Shown one piece after another: positions 8,147 to 16,115 of a stretch of DNA of 64,000 bases. A program made the translations under genes and the position numbers. Numbering within the stretch: the first letter of the stretch is position 1; each line of letters opens with the position of its first letter. The notes below the pieces were generated by a model that saw only the letters and a list, made by a program, of their open reading frames with translations, searched no databases and was not told the DNA's origin. The DNA comes from Nitrospina sp. (GTDB taxonomy: Bacteria > Nitrospinota > Nitrospinia > Nitrospinales > VA-1): the NCBI GenBank assembly GCA_018673915.1, contig JABHBK010000027.1, forward strand, positions 1-64,000, in the 5' to 3' direction.

Positions 8147-9979
8147 CTATCTCATATCCCAACATTTTTTTTTGGCGAGTTCGTAGCCTTGAGATTCGGA
8201 GGAGTTTTTGACGTAGAGGTGGGGCAAATCGCTGGTGCCGAAATGCGTGATGTAAAGATACACATGTTCACGGGCGTTGATGCGCATGGCCCAGGGATCA
8301 AAATCGTCACGGTAGAAACTTTCGTAGCGTTGCATCGCTTCTTCGGTGGTCTGGCCTGATTCCGGAGTGTAATAATAATCCAGCGCCAGGTCGTGTTCGG
8401 GATTATCCTGAACTTTAATTTTGTACTCATCCGCCGCGAACATCACCGGCGCGTTTTTATAGAGCACGAAAAAATACATTTCCACTGAAGGGATTTTATC
8501 TTGATGCTCTATGAGGAACCGTCTTGTGTCTTCGGCCTCTTCTACTGTTTCTGAAGGGAAGCCGTAAAAGCACATGACATGACTCCAGATACCTACCCGC
8601 TTGGCCTGCTCCAGATTGATCTTCGCGGCTTCAATATCGGTATCTTTTTTCACCAGTTTGATGATGCGTTCGTTGGCGGACTCCAGCCCATAATAAAGCG
8701 ACCGACATCCTGATTTATGCGCCATGTCCCACATCTCCGGTTCCAGCAACTGGGACTCAAACCGGATGAGTGTCGTCCAGTAAATATCGAGTTCACGTTC
8801 GACCATCATCGGCGGAAGTTTAATGAAAAGGGCCGGCGGGAACGACTCATCGGTGAACATAAAATGTTTGGCGTTGAGTTTGTTTTTCAGATATTCCAGT
8901 TCATCGACAATCTGGTCGGCGTGCTTGGCGCGGAACTGATCGATATATCCGGCACCGTGATCGCAGAACGTGCATTTCCCCCAGTAACAACCGCGTGTAC
9001 CCAAATAAGGCACAAGTTTTTCCGGCGAGAAATATTTTTCCCACGGCATGCCGTCAAAGTCGGGTGGCGGCAGTTCATCGACCCGCTCCTGATAGGTATC
9101 GTTGACATGCATATTGCCTTCCTCATCTTTATAGATGAGATTGGAAACTTCAGACAGCTTGCGTTTGCCAGACAAAGCCTCCACCAACCAGACCATGGCA
9201 TGCTCACCCTCATAGGTAATCATTGAGTCAAACACTTTGCCAAAGAAATGCGGCTTCTTCGCAAACTCGTCTTTGAGTCGGGTGATGATGTTGCCGCCCA
9301 CTGTCACATGAATATCGGGAAAGGCCTCTTTGATTAAAGTGGCAAAGGTGATGCCTGACATCAACTGCACCGGCGTACCGATGGAGATGCCCACGACTTC
9401 GGGTTTTTCTTTTTTAATGGATCTCAACACCAACTGACGGCAGATGTCGGAATAAACATTGACCTGCTTGTCGTGAGGAACTTTTAAAAGATCTTCAGAA
9501 ACCCAGGGCCGGTAAATGTTGAGGTTACTCTCGACCGGATAAAAATTGATACTGGCGGGATAGTAGCAGACCGAAATATACTCCATGACTTCCCGAAATG
9601 AATTGAGCGCCCATTCGGCTTTTTCGACCTCATAAAATTGTGGCCCGCGCATGATTTTCTTGGCTTCGGTTACCGCGCGGATATGATGGTCCAGATCAAT
9701 ATACTGATACTCGTTGAGCATTTCCATCAACTCGGTGTCTTCAGGACTTAACTCTTCCTGGCGACCTTTCTCTTGAAGCGCCTTCAACCGAGCCTGGATT
9801 TTACCTTTAACAAATACCAGAAATCCGGACGAGAAAAAATGGTCAAACATCTCCACGTTGATGTCTTTAAGAACCGTCTCAATACCGTTTTTACGCAGAA
9901 CCGCCGCAAGACTCGGCAAAGCCAGATAAGGGGCTGTTGGCACCCATTCCGGCGGAAATATCAGCATAACCTTTTTCAT
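8147..9979 (-). CDS. B12-binding radical SAM protein
   Basis: 610 aa from the ATG at 9979, chosen because GAGAGTGG lies just upstream; a longer frame would start inside a repeat. The N-terminus (MKKVMLIFPPEW, then ALPSLAAVLRKNG) and residues about 200-280 (VVGISIGTP, TVGGNIITR) form a cobalamin-binding Rossmann-like domain. A radical SAM core follows with GCYWGKCTFCDHG around residue 335, the CxxxCxxC that holds the [4Fe-4S] cluster. This is the class B architecture of methyltransferases and ring-forming enzymes. The substrate cannot be read from sequence or neighbours. A repeat element (R3) lies 16 bases before the start, and a repeat hairpin abuts the stop. Confidence 0.85.
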   Translation of the reverse strand: MKKVMLIFPPEWVPTAPYLALPSLAAVLRKNGIETVLKDINVEMFDHFFSSGFLVFVKGKIQARLKALQEKGRQEELSPEDTELMEMLNEYQYIDLDHHIRAVTEAKKIMRGPQFYEVEKAEWALNSFREVMEYISVCYYPASINFYPVESNLNIYRPWVSEDLLKVPHDKQVNVYSDICRQLVLRSIKKEKPEVVGISIGTPVQLMSGITFATLIKEAFPDIHVTVGGNIITRLKDEFAKKPHFFGKVFDSMITYEGEHAMVWLVEALSGKRKLSEVSNLIYKDEEGNMHVNDTYQERVDELPPPDFDGMPWEKYFSPEKLVPYLGTRGCYWGKCTFCDHGAGYIDQFRAKHADQIVDELEYLKNKLNAKHFMFTDESFPPALFIKLPPMMVERELDIYWTTLIRFESQLLEPEMWDMAHKSGCRSLYYGLESANERIIKLVKKDTDIEAAKINLEQAKRVGIWSHVMCFYGFPSETVEEAEDTRRFLIEHQDKIPSVEMYFFVLYKNAPVMFAADEYKIKVQDNPEHDLALDYYYTPESGQTTEEAMQRYESFYRDDFDPWAMRINAREHVYLYITHFGTSDLPHLYVKNSSESQGYELAKKKCWDMR

Positions 9980-10301
9980 ATAATATCCACTCTCTACTAG
10001 GCGTGGGGCCAATGAGCAATAACTTTCTCTGGCCAGCAAACATTTTGCTCGGCTGAAAAAGCTCTTGTCCTCTACATCCCACTGAAATGGCTATGTTAAC
10101 ATAACCCTTATCTGCAATTTTCATCCAACCGCCATAAACCCTGTGGAAATTCTTTGGAATTGGAAGGGTTAATGCTAACATATTGCCATCACTACTATTA
10201 ATCAAAATCGGGGTGTGCTGGATAAAGTTCCCTCTAAGTTTCAGGGAACCTGACCCACCAATGGCCCGGTATTAACCGTTTATTGGAGTACGAAATCAGC
10301 T
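9980..10301. other. Intergenic region with repeat R3 and a small hairpin
   Basis: 322 bases between divergent genes. It contains repeat R3 (9995-10072) and a GTTCCCT/AGGGAAC hairpin at about 10229-10252. The AT-rich part from 10085 to 10215 may carry the promoter of the 164-aa gene, but no convincing pair of hexamers was found. Confidence 0.4.
9995..10072 (+). repeat. Dispersed hairpin element, copy R3
   Basis: It starts CTACTAGGCGTGGGG followed by CCAATGAGCAATAAC, a close match to the terminal module of R8 and of the far end of R5. It continues to a TTTTGCTCGGCTGAAAAAGC segment that resembles the distal part of R9. It lies just upstream of the radical SAM start codon on the other strand. 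Confidence 0.6.
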
Positions 10302-10796
10302 ATGTCGACTACAGAAACCAGCACGGAGATTAAAGCCAAAATCCTGCTGGATGAAGCAAATCTGGCATTTTCAGAAACGTCTGAACGTAAGGACAGTGCG
10401 GGAGAACGCAATCTGGAAGGTTCGGCCTGGGAAGAAGGTCGAATGGAGGGGGAGTACGACGAAACCGATTACCAGAAGATTCTCGATTTGCAAATGCGTT
10501 CCGCCATCGCTTGCGATGACCACCCTGAACTGGAAGAGAAAACAGCACAATTGTTTGAGTCCATCACTCCGGAAAATGCGGAAGAGGTCCTCCAGAAGGT
10601 CTTAAAGGATCCCGATATCATGACATTGGGAAAATCTGCGGTCACTACTTTTGTCTTGCGGTTCCCCACGGTGCAGTCCTTTGTCAACAAGGGCCACCCA
10701 CTGGTACTGGCTATGGACGAATACATGCTGGAAAATGCGGATGCGCAAAACTGGCACGACTATAATAATATCGCTCAGGAAAACGGCTGGCTCTAA
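10302..10796 (+). CDS. Hypothetical 164-aa acidic protein
   Basis: 164 aa, not recognised. The first about 50 residues are hydrophilic and probably disordered. Residues 55-164 look all-helical (LDLQMRSAIACDDHPELEEK, then a C-terminal YNNIAQENGWL). There is no signal peptide, membrane segment or metal motif; the single cysteine is in AIACDD. GGAG lies about 17 bases before the ATG. Its stop codon is followed on the next base by repeat R4, and the polyferredoxin gene follows on the same strand about 100 bases later, so co-transcription is possible. Confidence 0.6.
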   Translation: MSTTETSTEIKAKILLDEANLAFSETSERKDSAGERNLEGSAWEEGRMEGEYDETDYQKILDLQMRSAIACDDHPELEEKTAQLFESITPENAEEVLQKVLKDPDIMTLGKSAVTTFVLRFPTVQSFVNKGHPLVLAMDEYMLENADAQNWHDYNNIAQENGWL

Positions 10797-10880
10797 CCAG
10801 CGAACCGCCGGTAGTAACTAGCCTTTATGAGCAGACAATGGGTTTACTCGGCTTAATGGGTGATTGCTCGTTTCATCCGA
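10797..10880 (+). repeat. Dispersed hairpin element, copy R4
   Basis: It begins on the base after the TAA of the 164-aa gene with CCAGCGAACCGCCGG, a near-perfect stem, then TAGTAACTAGCC. The far end, read inverted, gives AACGAGCAATCACC, so both ends carry the same motif as inverted repeats. The total length is about 84 bases. Confidence 0.65.
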
Positions 10881-10898
10881 TAATAATTTAATGTAATT

Positions 10899-12179
10899 AT
10901 GAAGTTTAGACATAATCTCGCAAAAGAGACCTTTAAAGGTAAAAAGAAGAACACCGAACGGGGCGTCGAAGACCTTATCGATCCTGACCAGCGCGGGAAT
11001 CACTCCAGCGCTGAAATGGAACCGAACCCTCTGAGCCTGGATAGGGAAACCATCACCCCCAAGGAACCTGTCGAGGAAGAACCCCGAGAATTGTCCCGCC
11101 GGGACATGTTTTCTTTCGGCAACTTCCTCGATTTCGGCGCAGCAGTAGAAGATGAAGCACAAAAGTCAGGGAGCTCCAAAGTCCCGCAAGAAGATGATGA
11201 GGACGATGAGCCCGAGGACCCTGCAGAATCTGCTGAAGATATCGAAGCTATCGAAGAGACGGAGGAGGAACCTGCTCCTAAAAAAGGATTTTTCAAACGC
11301 CTGATTTCGAAATTCAAATCGGACCCAGAGGAAGAAGAACTTTCGGAGCCACCCGCCCCTGAAACCCAACCCGACTTGGAAACCGCAGCGGTTTCCACCC
11401 AGGAAGATACCGCCGATTCACAGGGCAGCAGTAATATTTTTGAGTTGGAAGAGGTCGAAGACAAGGAATACGATCGGCGCAATTTATTGCGACAGGGCGT
11501 CCACTTTTTTGCCAAGCCCGCCATGGATCATGTCCAGGGAAAAATTGACAGTGTCAATAAAGCGGTGGACAAGATCACCAAGCGAGTTCCTCTACTGAGG
11601 CCACCGGGCGCCATTTCCGAGAAAAGGTTTTTGCAGGCTTGTTCCCGTTGCGATGAATGCATCCATGCCTGTCCCAAGGATGCTATCCAGCGCGCGCCCA
11701 AGAAAATGGGATTCCTCGTTTTCAATACTCCCTATATTGACCCCATGCGCAACCCTTGTGTCATGTGCACAGACCTGCCCTGTATCACAGCCTGTCCCGA
11801 TGGAGCTCTGCTCCCGGTACAAGAGCTCACTGACGTAAACATGGGTTATGCCATTTTGGATAAGAAAAAATGTCAGGCCTACGGAGACACATTCTGCCAG
11901 CAGTGCGTGATCGACTGTCCGGTTCCTGGAGCGATTCATCAGCTAAATGACCAGCCCATCATTGATAAAAATATCTGTACCGGATGTGGTGTTTGCATGC
12001 GCTCGTGCAGTACCGTCAATATTCCATTGGCAATAAAGATCAAGCCACAAATGGTAGTCGAATATCAACTTCACAAAAAGCGCACAGAACAGGAATTGGC
12101 CCGCATCGAAGCGGAACAAAAGGAGCAAGAAGAAAATCTCATCAGCCAAAACACCGAGGAAGCGAACCCCGAACCTTGA
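10899..12179 (+). CDS. NapG/MauM-type polyferredoxin with long acidic N-terminal extension
   Basis: 426 aa. From about residue 192 the protein looks like the NapG/MauM/NapH-associated ferredoxins: RRNLLRQGVHFF, then CSRCDECIHACPKDAI at about 248, CVMCTDLPCITACPDGA, CQAYGDTFCQQCVIDCP and CTGCGVCMRSCS. These supply ligands for about four [4Fe-4S] clusters. NapG-like proteins are normally Tat-exported and pass electrons from quinol to periplasmic enzymes. Here the expected signal is replaced by about 190 Glu/Asp/Pro-rich residues and no RR-x-FLK export motif is evident. The ATG at 10899 lacks a good ribosome binding site, so the true start could be further in, such as ATG 11016. Its partner enzyme is not adjacent. 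Confidence 0.75.
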   Translation: MKFRHNLAKETFKGKKKNTERGVEDLIDPDQRGNHSSAEMEPNPLSLDRETITPKEPVEEEPRELSRRDMFSFGNFLDFGAAVEDEAQKSGSSKVPQEDDEDDEPEDPAESAEDIEAIEETEEEPAPKKGFFKRLISKFKSDPEEEELSEPPAPETQPDLETAAVSTQEDTADSQGSSNIFELEEVEDKEYDRRNLLRQGVHFFAKPAMDHVQGKIDSVNKAVDKITKRVPLLRPPGAISEKRFLQACSRCDECIHACPKDAIQRAPKKMGFLVFNTPYIDPMRNPCVMCTDLPCITACPDGALLPVQELTDVNMGYAILDKKKCQAYGDTFCQQCVIDCPVPGAIHQLNDQPIIDKNICTGCGVCMRSCSTVNIPLAIKIKPQMVVEYQLHKKRTEQELARIEAEQKEQEENLISQNTEEANPEP

Positions 12180-12290
12180 ATCTCTCTCCTTCCTTGCCAG
12201 ATAAACACTTGCAAGTCAGCACTGTTTTCGGTACGTTAGGGGCCTTTGCCCAGATTCCCTATCCATCCCAAAAAAACTAAACGAGCATAG

Positions 12291-14060
12291 ATGAACAACG
12301 AACGAACACACGATTGCGGAACATTATCAGACACCCATATTGGCGAAACAGTAACCCTATGCGGTTGGGTACACACCCGGCGCGATCACGGGGGACTCAT
12401 TTTCGTGGATTTGTGGGATAAGTACGGCATGACTCAGGTAGTGCTGAATCCTCAGATCGATCAACTCGCACATGAGCACGCCCAGTCTATTCGCGGTAAT
12501 TTTGTCATTGCGATCACGGGCATGGTACGAGCCAGACCGGATGACATGGTGAATCAAAAACTAAAAACCGGAATGATAGAAGTTTATGTCGATACTTTGA
12601 ATATTCTCAACCCATCGGAAACTCCTCCCATATCACCTTGGGAGCCGCAGGATACCTCAGAAGCCCTGCGCTTGAAGTACCGCTTTCTTGATCTTCGTGG
12701 GCCCGTTTTACAACACAATTTGAAGACCCGATATAACATCACCCGGGTAGCAAGAAACGAACTGCACCGGAACGGATTCATGGAGGTGGAAACCCCCATG
12801 CTGACCAAAAGCACTCCGGAAGGGGCAAGGGACTACCTCGTTCCCAGCAGGCTCAATCCACAAAAGTTTTATGCTCTGCCCCAATCACCACAACTGTTCA
12901 AACAAATTCTTATGGTCTCGGGTATGGACCGGTATTTCCAAATTGTTAAATGCTTCCGCGATGAAGATTTACGTTTTGACCGGCAACCTGAATTTACGCA
13001 GATCGATATAGAAATGTCTTTCGGCAATGAAAAACTCATATTCCAGATGATTGAGGAAATGATGGCCGAAATTTATCAGGAAGTCCTCGATGTTAAAATT
13101 GAGACCCCCTTCCCGATCCTTAAATATAAGGATGCCATCGATCGATTCGGAACCGACAAGCCGGATATGCGGTTCGATATGGAAATCGTTGATGTGGGAG
13201 AAATTGTTCGCGGCACAAAATTTAAAGTGTTCGCTCAGGTTCTGGAGTCAGGAGGACAGGTCCGTGCCCTCAATGTTAAAAATAGCACTGATTCCCTATC
13301 GCGAAAAACGCTGGACGATTTAACCGAAATTGCCAAAACTTATGGCGCCAAAGGGATGGCCTGGATCAAAGTTCAGGAAAACGAGTTGCAGTCTCCCATC
13401 ATCAAATTCTTTGAACAGGAAATGCTGGACCAAATGCTGAAAGCTTTGGGAAGCCAACCCGGCGACACAGTGGTTTTTATCGCCGACACCCCCAAGATTG
13501 TGGCGGATGCCCTCGCCCATCTCCGTCTGGCATTGGGCAAACAGATGAACCTGATTGATGAATCTAAAAACGCCTTTGCATGGGTCACGGAGTTCCCGCT
13601 GGTGGAATACGACGAAACGGAAAAAAGATATAACGCCATGCACCACCCTTTCACAGCACCTTGTGAAGAAGACATGGGAAAATTCGAGAGCGATCCGGGT
13701 TCCATTAAAGCCCGTGCTTATGACCTGGTTCTAAATGGCAATGAAATTGGTGGAGGCAGTATCCGTATCCATCAAAAAGAAGTGCAGGAAAAAATGTTTA
13801 AACTCCTCGGCATTGGTCAAGAAGAAGCGGAAACAAAATTCGGCTTCCTGCTTGATGCATTGAAGTATGGGGCTCCTCCACACTGTGGCATTGCCATGGG
13901 GCTGGATCGAATCACTATGTTGCTCACCGGTGCAGGGTCCATCCGGGATGTTATCGCCTTCCCCAAAACCCAAAAAGCCACTTGCCTGATGACCCAGGCA
14001 CCTTCAGAAGTAGAGCCGAAACAATTGCGGGAACTTCGGCTTAAAGTTGATTTATCCTGA
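12291..14060 (+). CDS. aspS: Aspartyl-tRNA synthetase, probably non-discriminating
   Basis: 589 aa, normal for the bacterial form. There is an N-terminal OB-fold anticodon-binding domain, a class II core with motif 2 FRDEDLRFDRQPEFTQID, a GAD insertion near residues 310-420, and motif 3 GIAMGLDRITMLLTG near the C-terminus. It charges tRNA-Asp in the cytoplasm. The anticodon domain reads RRDHGG where strictly Asp-specific enzymes such as that of E. coli have RRDLG. The His is characteristic of non-discriminating enzymes that also make Asp-tRNA-Asn for GatCAB amidation; that inference rests on this one position. No GatCAB gene is in the window. Confidence 0.95.
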   Translation: MNNERTHDCGTLSDTHIGETVTLCGWVHTRRDHGGLIFVDLWDKYGMTQVVLNPQIDQLAHEHAQSIRGNFVIAITGMVRARPDDMVNQKLKTGMIEVYVDTLNILNPSETPPISPWEPQDTSEALRLKYRFLDLRGPVLQHNLKTRYNITRVARNELHRNGFMEVETPMLTKSTPEGARDYLVPSRLNPQKFYALPQSPQLFKQILMVSGMDRYFQIVKCFRDEDLRFDRQPEFTQIDIEMSFGNEKLIFQMIEEMMAEIYQEVLDVKIETPFPILKYKDAIDRFGTDKPDMRFDMEIVDVGEIVRGTKFKVFAQVLESGGQVRALNVKNSTDSLSRKTLDDLTEIAKTYGAKGMAWIKVQENELQSPIIKFFEQEMLDQMLKALGSQPGDTVVFIADTPKIVADALAHLRLALGKQMNLIDESKNAFAWVTEFPLVEYDETEKRYNAMHHPFTAPCEEDMGKFESDPGSIKARAYDLVLNGNEIGGGSIRIHQKEVQEKMFKLLGIGQEEAETKFGFLLDALKYGAPPHCGIAMGLDRITMLLTGAGSIRDVIAFPKTQKATCLMTQAPSEVEPKQLRELRLKVDLS

Positions 14061-14284
14061 CCCCATATTGGTGAAATTTCTTATCCAATCTACAGGTGAG
14101 TTTATCCCTGTATCGTTTGCACAATTGTAAATAACCCTTTGGGAAACCATTGCCCAATCCCCTTGTATTTATTAGCCCTCATTAGCTAGTTTCTCCTTGC
14201 CTCAAAACCTTAATCGGAAAGTCAAATTTAGGGAATATTTATAATTGAAAATATAAGGTTCTCTCAGAAGCTTCCGTTACACTA
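14061..14284. other. Intergenic region after aspS, AT-rich
   Basis: No gene is recognised. There is no T-tailed hairpin immediately after aspS. The AT-rich stretch 14225-14262 precedes the candidate small RNA and could hold its promoter, but I cannot name hexamers with proper spacing. Confidence 0.35.
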
Positions 14285-14384
14285 TTTAGTAGTAAAGAAG
14301 ATAAAGGGAGTAGCGCCCTTTATCTTTGCACCTCCTCCTCGGAATCCGGGAGCAGAGCGTCCCTCTGTTCCCGGATTTTTTTTT
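14285..14384 (+). ncRNA. Candidate small RNA with two hairpins and a CCTCCTCCTC loop
   Basis: An 11-bp perfect stem (14298-14308 with 14316-14326, AAGATAAAGGG pairing CCCTTTATCTT) is followed by an unpaired stretch TGCACCTCCTCCTCGG (14327-14342). A 15-bp stem then ends in nine T. The unpaired stretch is complementary to Shine-Dalgarno sequences (AGGAGG). Two stable stems framing a C-rich loop and ending in a strong terminator is the usual architecture of a trans-acting small RNA. The 5' end is set arbitrarily near 14285. No known family is recognised. Confidence 0.5.
14343..14384 (+). terminator. Strong rho-independent terminator
   Basis: AATCCGGGA (14343-14351) pairs with TCCCGGATT (14369-14377). 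The stem is extended by GCAGAG/CTCTGT with one G-T pair, the loop is five bases, and nine T follow (14376-14384). It could end the small RNA or, less likely, the aspS transcript 280 bases upstream. Confidence 0.85.
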
Positions 14385-14518
14385 CCGGTGAGCCACCGGA
14401 GGCAGATAACAATGACTCGTTGTACCCTTTCAGGGCATGAAGGCTAATGAAGAAATATCACAAGCCGAGATAACTCTAGCCATTGAAAGCGATGGCACGC
14501 TGGCCCCACGCCCAGTGG
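14385..14518 (+). repeat. Dispersed hairpin element, copy R5
   Basis: It begins on the base after the T-run of the terminator with the hairpin CCGGTG-AGC-CACCGG, then GATAACAATGACTCG. The middle (CAGGGCATGAAGGCTAATG) is a diverged version of the core shared by R6, R8 and R9. The far end read inverted is CCACTGGGCGTGGGGCCAGC, the terminal module again. The larE start codon lies 46 bases downstream. Confidence 0.65.
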
Positions 14519-14564
14519 TATGTTACCCTTAGGCAAAATCAATCGAGAAGCTAATAAACCCCTC

Positions 14565-15383
14565 ATGACACTGAAGCAAAAAACAGAAAAAATAAAATCC
14601 CTGATTCACGAAATGGATAGCGTGCTGGTCGCGTTTTCTGGCGGTGTGGATAGCACACTGGTTCTCGCGCTGGCTCATGAAGTCCTGGGGAAAAATGCTC
14701 TAGGGGTCACCGCGCAATCCGCCAGTGTTCCAGACCGGGAAATGAAAGCCTCCCGTGAATTGGCTGGAGAAATCGGGGCAAGGCATCTAGTCATCAAAAC
14801 GGACGAAATGTCTAACCCAAATTACCGAGCCAACCCGGCTAACCGTTGCTACCATTGCAAGTCAGAACTTTATTCGAACCTCAAAAAAATCGCGGATCAG
14901 GAAAATATTTCCCATATCCTCAATGGCACCAACACCGACGATCTCGGTGATTACCGACCCGGACTCGACTCTGCCCGCGAACATGGCGTACACAGTCCGT
15001 TAGTGGCAGCGGGATTCAACAAGCAGGAAGTCCGGGAATTATCCCGCATGATGGAGCTATCTATTTGGAACAAGCCAGCCATGGCCTGCCTGTCTTCACG
15101 GATTCCATACGGCCAACCGGTCACTGCGGAAAAATTATCTATGGTCGAGCAGGCAGAAGACCTCCTGCTCTCACTCGGATTTAAGCAACTGCGAGTCAGA
15201 CATCATGGCGACCTCGCCCGCATCGAGCTGGGCCAAAGCGAAATGCCCCGCTATTTGGGCAATGACGATACACAAAAAATCGTTCGGAAAAAATTTAAGG
15301 CTCTGGGGTTTGAAACTGTGGTTCTGGATCCAGAAGGCTACCGCATGGGCAGTTTGAATGCGGCCCTGGAAACCAAAAAATAA
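14565..15383 (+). CDS. larE: LarE-type ATP-dependent sacrificial sulfur transferase
   Basis: 272 aa from the ATG at 14565, chosen because MTLKQKTEKIKSL matches the usual LarE start; an upstream ATG at 14520 lies at the edge of repeat R5. The PP-loop SGGVDST at residues 25-31 marks the N-type ATP pyrophosphatase domain. MACLSSRIPYG contains the cysteine at the position that donates sulfur in characterised LarE proteins. LarE adds sulfur to the nickel-pincer nucleotide cofactor precursor made by LarB and metallated by LarC. Neither larB, larC nor a racemase gene is in this window, so the pathway may be elsewhere or the protein may serve another sulfur transfer. Confidence 0.85.
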   Translation: MTLKQKTEKIKSLIHEMDSVLVAFSGGVDSTLVLALAHEVLGKNALGVTAQSASVPDREMKASRELAGEIGARHLVIKTDEMSNPNYRANPANRCYHCKSELYSNLKKIADQENISHILNGTNTDDLGDYRPGLDSAREHGVHSPLVAAGFNKQEVRELSRMMELSIWNKPAMACLSSRIPYGQPVTAEKLSMVEQAEDLLLSLGFKQLRVRHHGDLARIELGQSEMPRYLGNDDTQKIVRKKFKALGFETVVLDPEGYRMGSLNAALETKK

Positions 15384-15384
15384 A

Positions 15385-15618
15385 ATGTTTAAATATCAAC
15401 TACGACCCGAAATAAGAAAACAACTTAAAGATCCAGATGGATTCGAAAAAGGATTGAATGCTGTATTTCTCGGCTTGACAGTCTGCATGGCGGGCGTAGC
15501 ACTGATGCTGATCCTCTACTTCAATAAACCGGAACATGTCCTGCATCCTACCTGGATCCTGATCCTCGGTTTCATCATCACCGGCTATGGCGAATACAAA
15601 AAATTCCGCTGCAAATAA
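15385..15618 (+). CDS. Small membrane protein with two predicted transmembrane helices
   Basis: 77 aa from the ATG at 15385, one base after the larE stop, so probably translated in the larE operon. Residues about 24-45 (LNAVFLGLTVCMAGVALMLI) and 54-70 (PTWILILGFIITGYG) are hydrophobic helices, and both ends are rich in Lys and Arg. The family is not recognised. The stop codon is followed on the next base by repeat R6, whose end carries GGTTACTAGCAATAC. Confidence 0.6.
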   Translation: MFKYQLRPEIRKQLKDPDGFEKGLNAVFLGLTVCMAGVALMLILYFNKPEHVLHPTWILILGFIITGYGEYKKFRCK

Positions 15619-15781
15619 GCGGGCTGGTTACTAGCAATACTTTATCGGGAAGGTTCTCTCGGCAGACGTGATATTTACCCTTAGACTTCGTGCCCCAGTT
15701 ATATCCTCTTCATTTGTCTTCATGCCTCGAATGGGGTAGAAGAGGTAATAAGTCATTACTACTTGCCTTCCTCGCCAGTGG
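15619..15781 (-). repeat. Dispersed hairpin element, copy R6, full length between convergent genes
   Basis: It fills the whole gap between two convergent genes. The plus-strand end is GGTTACTAGCAATACTTTA. The other end, read inverted, is CCACTGGCGAGG, then GCAAGTAGTAATGACTTA, so the ends are inverted repeats. The core (15668-15748, minus orientation) is nearly identical to R8 and R9. The element overlaps the cupredoxin gene and encodes its last about seven codons and TAG stop. Confidence 0.75.
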
Positions 15782-16115
15782 GCCGGACGATGACGACCCC
15801 ACGCATGATGGCGGGGTGCAGTTCACAGTAATAATCGAAGAAGCCTTCATTACCGAGGGTCACTTCAAACTCCTTTTTTACATAGGCTGCGTTAAACTCT
15901 TTGTCGGGCATTGGGGCTTTTCCACTCGTCACTGTATGCAGTAACTCTTCCGTGTTGACCCAGCGTATCGTATCTCCTTTCTTAACTTCAATGACTGCCG
16001 GAATGAACGTTGACTTGATAATTTTCACTTCCACCGTTTCTGCCCAAACCCCTCCTGAACCAAAAAAGAAAATTAAAAGAAATCCGGTCAAAGAAAAAGT
16101 ATTTTTTGCGGTCAT
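15759..16115 (-). CDS. Exported plastocyanin/azurin-like cupredoxin
   Basis: 118 aa. Residues 1-25 are a signal peptide (FLLIFFFGSGGVWA then E). The mature part is a single cupredoxin domain with IEVKKGDTIRWVN. A type 1 copper site is expected from His in ELLHTVTSG and Cys, His and Met in YYCELHPAIM. It should act as a periplasmic electron carrier or copper protein. Its ATG overlaps the stop of the upstream FGE-like gene by four bases (ATGA), so the two are translationally coupled. The last codons (GEEGK) and the TAG stop lie inside repeat R6. Confidence 0.85.
   Translation of the reverse strand: MTAKNTFSLTGFLLIFFFGSGGVWAETVEVKIIKSTFIPAVIEVKKGDTIRWVNTEELLHTVTSGKAPMPDKEFNAAYVKKEFEVTLGNEGFFDYYCELHPAIMRGVVIVRPTGEEGK

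Noticed and set aside
9891-10205. A 104-codon minus-strand frame upstream of the radical SAM gene
   Set aside because: It overlaps the N-terminus of the radical SAM gene in another frame and crosses repeat R3, with no domain or start signals.
11000-11524. A 174-codon Ser-rich minus-strand frame opposite the polyferredoxin
   Set aside because: It is the antisense of Glu/Asp-rich codons, which yields a Ser/Leu-rich shadow; there is no independent support.
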